Source of the DNA: Candidatus Nitrosocosmicus sp.
GTDB taxonomy: Archaea; Thermoproteota; Nitrososphaeria; Nitrososphaerales; Nitrososphaeraceae
NCBI GenBank assembly: GCA_030452275.1
Contig: JAKDMR010000070.1
Location: 1 to 8,425, forward strand
Direction: 5' to 3'
DNA: 8,425 nt
The notes under the pieces are model-generated. The model saw only the letters and a program-made list of their open reading frames with translations, searched no databases and was not told where the DNA came from. The translations under genes were made by a program, and so were the position numbers. Positions within the stretch are counted from its first letter, which is position 1, and each line of letters starts with the position of its first letter. Shown here one piece after another: positions 1-5,520 of the stretch.

Positions 1-110
1 TTCATGAAAGTTCTTTATAATTAGGAGCTGAAACATTCAGAAATAAGAGCGAAAACCTTTAACATATAGAATTTTATCTTTTTGGCCTTTATACCAGGCG
101 ACGATTAAAC
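1..110. other. Left-edge sequence with no supportable gene
   Basis: This A/T-rich stretch lies downstream of the zinc-ribbon gene. Every frame is interrupted within a few codons. One plus-strand frame is open from the window edge to a TAG at 22-24 and could be the tail of a gene, but seven codons prove nothing. A minus-strand ATG at 5-3 could likewise be a start running off the edge. A weak GCCT/AGGC inverted repeat around 84-100 is too short to call a terminator. Confidence 0.4.
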
Positions 111-533
111 CTAAAGCTGTTTGATACGTTTAATCATTTCCATAGTTTTCAAACTAGTTTGAACAATCTCCAAATATCTCTTGTATTTTTTTGAACTGGT
201 TGTGGAATTTTGTTCCCTAGTGAGTTCTACTAGAGTGAAAAGTACCTGACGTTCTATTTGATTCAATATTTCATGGATATCATTAAAAGTATCCGGAGTC
301 CTTTTATCCTCTTGCAAGGCCCCGTCTTTGTTGAATTCTTTTTTAGTTTCGATATCATTAACAATCGTTTCTTGCTGTTCAACCTTATCTTGTTCTAAAT
401 GTTGGCAATTCATACAAATCACGTCTTCCTTATACTTTATCTGAAGATTTCCACACTTTTTACAAGGCTCTGAAAGGAGAGTACCTCCTCTCAATAGATA
501 ATAAGCTCCTTGTTTGATCAAATCGTTATTCAT
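111..533 (-). CDS. Autoantigen p27 (Sjogren/scleroderma autoantigen 1) family zinc-ribbon protein
   Basis: Small archaeal protein of the Sjogren's syndrome/scleroderma autoantigen 1 (UPF0148) family, whose role in archaea is not established. The family signature is near the N-terminus: a GAYYLLRGGTLL segment, then a zinc ribbon made of CKKC and CMNC pairs (Cys 24, 27, 40, 43 from the ATG). A charged linker (about 47-80) and a helical tail (about 85-140) follow, the latter probably for protein contacts. I chose the ATG at 533-531 (140 aa). A TTG at 542 is in frame, overlaps the TGA stop of the upstream PadR gene and would add three residues; neither start has a Shine-Dalgarno site. The gene follows the PadR gene directly, so the two are almost certainly co-transcribed. 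Family assignment is firm, function open. Confidence 0.85.
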   Translation of the reverse strand: MNNDLIKQGAYYLLRGGTLLSEPCKKCGNLQIKYKEDVICMNCQHLEQDKVEQQETIVNDIETKKEFNKDGALQEDKRTPDTFNDIHEILNQIERQVLFTLVELTREQNSTTSSKKYKRYLEIVQTSLKTMEMIKRIKQL

Positions 534-538
534 TATAG

Positions 539-1072
539 TCAAGTTATAGTTCTATCATCGACTTTTCTATCATCGACTTGAATTTTTTCCTGATTATTTA
601 GTTTTTGTAATTCATTTACTAAAAAGTCTTTATACTTATTTTTTTCTTCTTCTGTCATTCTGTCCAGATTTGAACTTAGTGTGGATCCTATTGCTGAAAT
701 TCTGTCAATCAAATCCATAGTCATGAATCTTCCCATATTGCCGATTCTGAACATTACTTCCAAATGTTTTTGCATTATATTATGCGCCGATTTAATATCT
801 GAGGCTATTGAAATACCTTTCTTTGTGATCCGATACCTACCGTTTTCGTGCTCTTCAATTAGTCCTTCCTCAAGCAGTCTCCCAAGTAATGGGTAAATAA
901 GGCCCGGAGACGGCTTCCATTTTCCACCGGTCTGAACTATTGCTTTGTCGATGATCTCCTTACCCGTCATTGGTTGTTCAGCTAACAGCTCCAAGATATA
1001 ATGGCGAGAGAACCCTCTAGGAATAGCACTTCCTACTCGGGACAACCAGTCAGATATCATTTTATAGTACAT
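539..1072 (-). CDS. PadR-family winged-helix transcriptional regulator
   Basis: DNA-binding regulator of the PadR family. The N-terminal winged helix (about 20-90) has the family pattern: FSRHYILELLAEQPMTGKEI, then PSPGLIYPLLGRLLEEGLI, then a wing strand GRYRITKKG. Residues 95-160 are helical and probably form the dimerisation region. The first ATG (1072) gives 177 aa. An ATG four codons on (1060) gives MISDWLSRVG and fits a TATA-like element at 1095-1088 about as well, so the true start is uncertain. The last ten or so residues contain a repeated VDDR motif from a 15-bp tandem duplication. The stop is next to or overlaps the start of the zinc-ribbon gene, so both should share one transcript. 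PadR proteins usually act as ligand-responsive repressors, often of their own operon; the target and ligand here are unknown. Confidence 0.9.
   Translation of the reverse strand: MYYKMISDWLSRVGSAIPRGFSRHYILELLAEQPMTGKEIIDKAIVQTGGKWKPSPGLIYPLLGRLLEEGLIEEHENGRYRITKKGISIASDIKSAHNIMQKHLEVMFRIGNMGRFMTMDLIDRISAIGSTLSSNLDRMTEEEKNKYKDFLVNELQKLNNQEKIQVDDRKVDDRTIT
551..580. repeat. 15-bp tandem duplication in the 3' end of the PadR gene
   Basis: Two adjacent 15-bp units, 551-565 and 566-580, are identical except for the last base (14/15). The period is a multiple of three, so the reading frame is kept and the protein gains a second VDDR motif near its C-terminus. Such a slippage-type duplication is probably recent and tolerated in a disordered tail. 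Confidence 0.8.
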
Positions 1073-1085
1073 ATATCACTAGCGA

Positions 1086-1113
1086 CTTATTAAAATTTTC
1101 CTTTCGAATAATT
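1086..1113 (-). promoter_or_regulatory. Candidate promoter of the PadR/zinc-ribbon operon
   Basis: On the minus strand, TTTTAATA (1095-1088) lies behind a purine-rich GAAAGGAAAA stretch that could act as the BRE. Using an archaeal spacing of about 26 bp, transcription would begin near 1066, between the two possible start codons. A second A/T element, TAAATTA around 1113-1107, would start a transcript near 1084. Sequence cannot decide between them. Confidence 0.35.
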
Positions 1114-1388
1114 TAGACAAATATGTTAATTACTTAAAACACATGAATTTATTTTCCTTGTTTTGACGACCTCAAATGTAGATAATCAATCATTTAGTGG
1201 TTCTCGATAGCTAACTCTATATCTTCTTTATAGTTTTCCCATTCTATTTCATCCAAGTATTCCATAACCTTTCTCTTCTGGATGATATTTTCATTCATTT
1301 TACTTTTATAGTGGCAGAAGATGGATATAAGACTTATTTCTGCTGTTTTCGTTTCATTCTATCTTATTATTTTATTTATCCGATTCTT

Positions 1389-1398
1389 TTTATATAAA
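1389..1398 (+). promoter_or_regulatory. Candidate TATA box for rps13-rps4
   Basis: TTTATATAAA is the best TATA-like element ahead of rps13. Usual archaeal spacing puts the transcript start near 1420, leaving a leader of about 79 nt, long for an archaeon that mostly uses short leaders. A weaker element, TTGATAAAAC (about 1444-1453), would give a leader of about 25 nt instead. Confidence 0.45.
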
Positions 1399-1498
1399 TT
1401 TTACAATCTAGAGATATTATTAAGACTGCTCCTTGCAATTATTGTTGATAAAACAAACGGATGGCTTGTTCTGGCTAGCATAGTTTTTATTTAGGAAA

Positions 1499-2005
1499 AT
1501 GAAATGCTCATTTATAAGCAAGTTGTCAGTCGAAGAGTTTAAATATATTTTAAGAATAGCCGGGAAAGATATCGAAGGCAGCAAAAAGTCCGTGGTTGCA
1601 TTAAGTGAAGTTAAAGGTGTTGGTTATAATTTGTCTCAAGTAATATTACAGTCTTTGAACATTAATCCATACTTAAGGGTAGGTTTTTTGACTGATAAAG
1701 AACTTTCTGATATTGAAAATTCCATCAGAAATATAGGAACCATCGGAGTACCGAATTGGTATTTGAATAGAAGAAAAGATATGGATTCAGGAGCCGATAT
1801 TCATTTAATTACGTCAGATTTAGATTTTACCAAATCGAATGATATTGAGAGAGAAAAGTCTGTAATGAGTTGGCGAGGGTACAGACATATGTTTGGTTTA
1901 AGAGTTAGAGGTCAGTGCACCAGAACGACAGGCCGAAAGGCCACTGCGGTGGGTGTCAAGAAGGCTTCAGGAAAGGCACCTGCTGGAGCAGCCGGGTCTA
2001 AATAA
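1499..2005 (+). CDS. rps13: 30S ribosomal protein uS13 (S13), archaeal type
   Basis: Component of the small-subunit head that contacts the P-site tRNA, 16S rRNA and the inter-subunit bridge to the 50S subunit. Recognisable parts are the N-terminal EEFKYILRIAGKDIEGSK strand region (about 12-30), the helix-two-turn-helix segment beginning LSEVKGVGYNLS (about 36-80), the RGYRHMFGLRVRGQ region and the TRTTGRKATAVGV tail typical of archaeal and eukaryotic S13/S18. A Lys/Ala/Gly-rich C-terminal extension follows. At 168 aa it is normal to slightly long for archaea. The ATG at 1499 is the first in frame after a TAG at 1481-1483. RGQC stands where RGQR is common, so one basic residue is a Cys. It heads a two-gene unit with rps4, 15 bp apart. 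Confidence 0.96.
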   Translation: MKCSFISKLSVEEFKYILRIAGKDIEGSKKSVVALSEVKGVGYNLSQVILQSLNINPYLRVGFLTDKELSDIENSIRNIGTIGVPNWYLNRRKDMDSGADIHLITSDLDFTKSNDIEREKSVMSWRGYRHMFGLRVRGQCTRTTGRKATAVGVKKASGKAPAGAAGSK

Positions 2006-2010
2006 ATAGT

Positions 2011-2016
2011 GGTGAT
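2011..2016 (+). promoter_or_regulatory. Shine-Dalgarno site for rps4
   Basis: GGTGAT is complementary to the ATCACC core at the 3' end of archaeal 16S rRNA and ends four bases before a GTG. It lies between the rps13 stop and this GTG. It is the clearest ribosome-binding site in the window, supports the GTG at 2021 as the start, and fits internal re-initiation within an operon. Confidence 0.75.
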
Positions 2017-2020
2017 TTGA

Positions 2021-2530
2021 GTGGGAGATCCTAGAAAATCAAAGAAGAATTATAATCGACCTCGTAGTATTTGGACTAGTGATCAAATAAGTTCAGAGTT
2101 ATATGTAGTCGGTTCTTATGGTTTAAGAAATAAGCGTGAGTTATGGAAAGCTCAAACAGAAATTGCCAGGATAAGGAATCAAGCTCGTGCCCTTTTATCT
2201 TTATCGATTGATGTCAGACACGAAAAGGAAACACAGCTATTAAACTATCTTTCTAGACTAGGTCTTGTTTCTAGTAGTTCATCTCTGGATGATGTTTTAA
2301 ACTTAAAAATAGAAGATATTTTGGAGAGGCGATTACAAACAATTATAATGAAAAAATCTAATCTAAAATCGCCATATCAAGCTCGTCAGCTAGTTGTGCA
2401 TGGTCACGTCAGTCTAGGAAATAGGAAGATAAATCTACCCGGCTATTTGGTAAGGAAAGAGGAAGAATCCCAGATACTAGTGCATTTTACTCCTACGATT
2501 GAAACCTCTGAGTCTATAAAAAACAGTTGA
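2021..2530 (+). CDS. rps4: 30S ribosomal protein uS4 (S4), archaeal type
   Basis: Primary 16S rRNA-binding protein that nucleates assembly of the small-subunit body. The N-terminus GDPRKSKKNYNRPRSIW and the segment VGSYGLRNKRELWKAQTEIARIRNQARALL match archaeal and eukaryotic S4/S9. Residues about 102-150 form the S4 RNA-binding domain, with RRLQTIIMKK, YQARQLVVHGHVSLGNRKINLPGYLV. At 169 aa the length is typical for archaea. The GTG start is supported by the GGTGAT site and by the conserved M(G)DPRKS N-terminus. It is probably translated from the rps13 transcript. In most archaea rps11 and the RNA polymerase D-subunit gene come next; here the next gene is on the other strand, 13 bp beyond the stop. 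Confidence 0.96.
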   Translation: MGDPRKSKKNYNRPRSIWTSDQISSELYVVGSYGLRNKRELWKAQTEIARIRNQARALLSLSIDVRHEKETQLLNYLSRLGLVSSSSSLDDVLNLKIEDILERRLQTIIMKKSNLKSPYQARQLVVHGHVSLGNRKINLPGYLVRKEEESQILVHFTPTIETSESIKNS

Positions 2531-2543
2531 AATTCTTAGAGAT

Positions 2544-3527
2544 TCAGGTTCTTACAACCTTTTCTATATCCACGTAGTCTATTTTACCATCACTATCCAT
2601 GTCATATCCTTGAACCAAAGCTTCCCATTCTTGCTCATTTCCCGAATAATCTGAAAATGTTTTTTTACTAAAGTTAGTAAATGCAATTACCGCAGATTTA
2701 GTTCCAATTGATCTCACTCCCGCGATCAAGATTATCGATTTTCTTTCATTGAATGGATTTCTAAATTTTGCAATAATCCCCAAATTGTCTAGATGGTAAA
2801 TTCTCCCTGTTTTGTCCACGAGACCCGACCAAAAATTTTCTTCATTAAACTTGATCGGTAAATATCTGTTAAATTCAGAGGAAACTATGTTTGTTCCCGG
2901 ACCACCAATTATGATTAAGTTATTATCTTCTAGCTCCTTTTCAGCTTTAGCATCTTCATCTAATTTTACAACAAACCCTTGAGGTAAATTGCATATATTT
3001 CCTAAAAAAAAAGCCAATTGAATTGCATAGTGCCCGTCCCTAGCAGATGTTTTAAAGATTCCATGAGGATTAGGCGAGCCCACTATTACTAAGCCATCAA
3101 ATTTATTATTTTCGTCGATGAATTCCTTCAAAAACTTTCTTGCAGTCATGAATTCTGTAGTTTTTTTCCAATCATTCAGGTTGTAATCAATTGATAATTT
3201 TTCTCCCCAGTCCATTTCGATACCAAACGCAGGGCTGGTGGCTGAATATAATTTTGCTGTACCTCCTTTGACGAAATACGTTCCTGATTCTCCAATTGCT
3301 CCAATTGAAATCAATTTTCTAACATAGTAATAAGCGCTTTGCTCGTAGATCTCTAGTTCTTTAGCTATCTGGGCTGTATACCTGGGTCTATCAGAGATCA
3401 GCCTTAGTATCTTCCAGGCGATCGGATTTGATAAAACTTGGATTTCTTTTTGTTTTTCAAACACTATGACTTTTTTCTCATAAAGTCTTCCCTCCTTTTC
3501 ATAGATTATTTTTTTTTCAATCCCCAT
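2544..3527 (-). CDS. HTH-domain regulator with GGP-motif alpha/beta domain and C-terminal EF-hand-like loop
   Basis: A 327-aa protein of unknown target. Residues about 25-95 form an ArsR-like winged helix-turn-helix: NPIAWKILRLISDRPRYTAQIAKEL, then a recognition-helix-like segment (EQSAYYYVRKLISIGAI) and a wing. Residues about 140-285 look like an alpha/beta fold with hydrophobic strands (GLVIVGSP, NLIIIGGPGTN, SIILIAGV). The GGP-x-x-N motif resembles a domain seen in archaeal S-layer C-terminal-like proteins and HTH fusions, though I hold that family assignment loosely. The last 25 residues carry a full EF-hand/dockerin-type calcium loop, DMDSDGKIDYVD (309-320), with acidic residues at loop positions 1, 3, 5, 9 and 12 and Gly at 6. 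No signal peptide or membrane segment is evident, so it is probably cytoplasmic. It is divergent from glmS and convergent with rps4. An operon partner is lacking. Gene certain, function inferred. Confidence 0.85.
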   Translation of the reverse strand: MGIEKKIIYEKEGRLYEKKVIVFEKQKEIQVLSNPIAWKILRLISDRPRYTAQIAKELEIYEQSAYYYVRKLISIGAIGESGTYFVKGGTAKLYSATSPAFGIEMDWGEKLSIDYNLNDWKKTTEFMTARKFLKEFIDENNKFDGLVIVGSPNPHGIFKTSARDGHYAIQLAFFLGNICNLPQGFVVKLDEDAKAEKELEDNNLIIIGGPGTNIVSSEFNRYLPIKFNEENFWSGLVDKTGRIYHLDNLGIIAKFRNPFNERKSIILIAGVRSIGTKSAVIAFTNFSKKTFSDYSGNEQEWEALVQGYDMDSDGKIDYVDIEKVVRT

Positions 3528-3558
3528 GATACGCGATGTTATAATTTTTTTTTTGCTG

Positions 3559-3574
3559 GTATATATTTTTTTTT
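3559..3574 (-). promoter_or_regulatory. Candidate promoter of the HTH/EF-hand gene
   Basis: On the minus strand an A-run followed by ATATATACC (read from 3572 to 3558) gives a TATA-like element about 40 bp before the ATG at 3527. Expected spacing puts the transcript start near 3541, with a leader of about 14 nt and no Shine-Dalgarno site. The DNA here is almost pure A/T, so the exact box is uncertain. Confidence 0.4.
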
Positions 3575-3667
3575 ATAATAAAAAAATAATTAAGAACAAT
3601 GACGAACAAATTATCCGTAATGGTTATATCTTTTTTTATAACGGAAAGATCTTATTTTTGATAAAGG

Positions 3668-3678
3668 TTTTAAATAAA
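3668..3678 (+). promoter_or_regulatory. TATA box of glmS, leaderless layout
   Basis: TTTTAAATAAA lies 19 to 29 bp before the GTG at 3697, preceded by a purine-rich ATAAAGG that could serve as BRE. This spacing makes the mRNA begin at or next to the GTG. It supports the GTG as the true glmS start, since a promoter here makes translation from an ATG at 3526 impossible. Confidence 0.6.
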
Positions 3679-3696
3679 TTTTTTTCTAGAATAATT

Positions 3697-5472
3697 GTGT
3701 GTTCGATTATTGGGTACAGTGGGAATTTAGTTTCCGCCGCTCCATTATTGGTTGAGAGCTTGAAAAAGATGGAATATAGAGGTTACGACAGTGTAGGAAT
3801 TGCAACCTTAAATGACGGAAATATTTTAGTGAGTAAGGGCGTAGGAAAAGTTGCAGAAGTTGATAAAGAAATGGATCTCAATAAACTTCCTGGACAAATG
3901 GGAATAGGGCATACCCGTTGGGCAACTCATGGTAGCGTAAACGATAAAAATGCTCATCCACATTATTCATGTTCATCCAATATCGCTGTAGTTCATAATG
4001 GAATAATAGAAAATTACCAAGAATTGAAAACAGATCTAACAAAAGATGGTCATATTTTTAAAAGCCACACTGACAGTGAAGTTATTGCTCACCTGTTGGA
4101 AAAATGCTACAAGGAGTCTGACTCTAACGTAAAAGAAACTATGATGAAAACTTGTCGGGTTCTTAAAGGTTCTTTTGCCTTTGTGGCTATTTTCGAAAAT
4201 GGCATCATTGCCGGTGCAAGATTCGACGAACCTTTGATAATAGGAATATCTGATAGTGCTTTGTTTCTGTCAAGCGATGTATTAGGTTTCCTGAAATACA
4301 CCGATAAATCTGTTTTCTTAGATAATGGTGATATTGCAGTCATTGATAATAATACTTACCGCATATTTGATGTGAATGAACAAATCGTTACCCGACCTAT
4401 AACTCAGGTTGCATGGGAACTAGGGTCTACTGAAAAAGGAAAATATGCACATCACACTATAAAAGAAATTCATGAACAATCATTAACTCTATTGAAACCA
4501 TTTCAAGAATTCAATAATTTTCAAAATTTTTGTGAATTCTTGAGAAATGCTTCCAACATCTATATCACTGGTAGCGGAACTAGCTACAACTCTGGTTTGC
4601 TGGGAAAGCAACTCCTTTCTAAATTTGCAAAGATAAAAACCGAGGTAATTATGTCCAGCGAATTTCAATATTCTTCGGACTCTTTGGAGCCTAATTCTGC
4701 TGTCATAGCCATCTCCCAAAGTGGTGAAACTGCTGATGTAATACATTCAGTAAAAAAAGCTAAAGAAAATGGTGCAAAAATTCTTTCAATAGTGAACGTA
4801 CCTACTTCATCTCTGGCAAGAATGAGTGATTCAATTCTTACCTTGAATTGTGGTCCAGAAATAGGCGTTGCCGCAACCAAGAGTTTCATGGGCCAGTTGA
4901 TGATAATATATAAAATCGTCAATATCTTGTCACGGGGCCAAATGCCTTTTGATCAAATTAATCAAGAGGATTTACTAATGACGGTAAAAAAGGTATTGGA
5001 CTTGGACAGTATTATTCAAAATCTAGTTTCGTCACTGGACAAAAATATTAAAGATATATACATTTTGGGCAGGTCCATCCATTATCCCATTGCCTTAGAG
5101 GGTTCGCTAAAAATTAAAGAATTGGCCTATATACATGCAGAAGGTATCGCTGCAGGTGAATTAAAGCATGGGCCACTAGCATTAATTGACAAAGAGTCTG
5201 TTGTTGTTGTCTTAAACCCTACCGATCAAACCTATCAAGACGTTATTTCTAGTTCTAATGAAATAAAATCACGCGGGGCCTATATAATTGGAATTTCGAA
5301 CAAAAAGAATGAAGTCTATGACCGGTTTGTAGAGTTACCTGATGTTGATAATTATCTTTATCCAATTCTGGAAATTATACCATTACAACTAATGTCATAT
5401 TATTTGGCCTTGGAGAAACAAGTTGATCCAGATTATCCTAGAAATTTGGCCAAATCCGTGACAGTAAGATAA
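3697..5472 (+). CDS. glmS: Glutamine--fructose-6-phosphate aminotransferase (isomerising)
   Basis: Makes glucosamine-6-phosphate from fructose-6-phosphate and glutamine, the first committed step to UDP-GlcNAc for glycans and protein glycosylation; cytoplasmic. The open frame runs back to 3526, but GlmS needs an N-terminal catalytic Cys after Met removal. The GTG at 3697 gives M-C-S-I-I-G-Y and a 591-aa protein of normal length, so the 57 upstream codons are non-coding. Glutaminase domain (about 1-215): RGYDSVG (28-34), GHTRWATHG (71-79), HNGIIENY (100-107), SHTDSEVIAHL. First SIS domain: GSGTSYNSG near 290 and SQSGETADV near 340, with GVAATKSF after it. Second SIS domain: EGSLKIKELAYIHAEG near 465 and ELKHGPLALI near 488. 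The C-terminus PRNLAKSVTV is the usual one. CSIIGY replaces the more common CGIVGY. It stands alone, 48 bp before the next gene, which has its own promoter. Confidence 0.96.
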   Translation: MCSIIGYSGNLVSAAPLLVESLKKMEYRGYDSVGIATLNDGNILVSKGVGKVAEVDKEMDLNKLPGQMGIGHTRWATHGSVNDKNAHPHYSCSSNIAVVHNGIIENYQELKTDLTKDGHIFKSHTDSEVIAHLLEKCYKESDSNVKETMMKTCRVLKGSFAFVAIFENGIIAGARFDEPLIIGISDSALFLSSDVLGFLKYTDKSVFLDNGDIAVIDNNTYRIFDVNEQIVTRPITQVAWELGSTEKGKYAHHTIKEIHEQSLTLLKPFQEFNNFQNFCEFLRNASNIYITGSGTSYNSGLLGKQLLSKFAKIKTEVIMSSEFQYSSDSLEPNSAVIAISQSGETADVIHSVKKAKENGAKILSIVNVPTSSLARMSDSILTLNCGPEIGVAATKSFMGQLMIIYKIVNILSRGQMPFDQINQEDLLMTVKKVLDLDSIIQNLVSSLDKNIKDIYILGRSIHYPIALEGSLKIKELAYIHAEGIAAGELKHGPLALIDKESVVVVLNPTDQTYQDVISSSNEIKSRGAYIIGISNKKNEVYDRFVELPDVDNYLYPILEIIPLQLMSYYLALEKQVDPDYPRNLAKSVTVR

Positions 5473-5483
5473 AATGGTTACTA

Positions 5484-5497
5484 TTATATTAAAATAA
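5484..5497 (+). promoter_or_regulatory. Candidate TATA box of the H-like/TusA fusion gene
   Basis: TTATATTAAAATAA lies 24 to 37 bp before the ATG at 5521. Expected spacing puts the transcript start near 5516, a nearly leaderless mRNA. A second A/T stretch, TTTTATTTAATA (5503-5514), is too close to the start to be the main box. The element suggests expression independent of glmS, although read-through across 48 bp remains possible. Confidence 0.5.
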
Positions 5498-5520
5498 TTT
5501 CCTTTTATTTAATAGGAATA

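Larger units (their letters stand above)
1073..1498. other. Divergent intergenic region with promoters and two doubtful small ORFs
   Basis: This 426-bp A/T-rich spacer separates the PadR operon from rps13. It holds candidate promoters at both ends. A minus-strand ORF at 1194-1298 encodes an acidic 34-aa peptide ending IELAIENH. A TATAAAA element (1310-1304) precedes it but would start transcription inside it, near a second in-frame ATG at 1265 that leaves 23 aa. A plus-strand ORF at 1321-1494 encodes 57 very hydrophobic residues with two possible membrane segments. It overlaps the presumed rps13 promoter, and T-rich DNA translates to Phe/Leu/Ile by chance, so I do not call it a gene. No structured RNA was evident. 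Confidence 0.5.

Noticed and set aside
681..896. Plus-strand ORF of 71 codons
   Set aside because: It lies wholly antisense to the well-supported PadR gene, with Ser/Ile-rich shadow composition.
1321..1494. 57-codon plus-strand ORF encoding a very hydrophobic peptide with two possible membrane segments
   Set aside because: It overlaps the best rps13 promoter, has no ribosome-binding site, and T-rich DNA gives Phe/Leu/Ile-rich translations by chance.
3564..3588. A/T-only inverted repeat as a terminator or regulatory hairpin
   Set aside because: T9 and A7 runs in A/T-rich promoter DNA pair by composition alone; noted only as spacer context.
3526..3696. Apparent 57-residue hydrophobic N-terminal extension of GlmS
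   Set aside because: GlmS needs its catalytic Cys at the N-terminus, and a promoter-like element lies inside this stretch; the sequence is low-complexity A/T DNA.
4107..4922. Three minus-strand ORFs of 78-85 codons
   Set aside because: All are antisense to the conserved core of glmS and have no recognisable motif or start signal.
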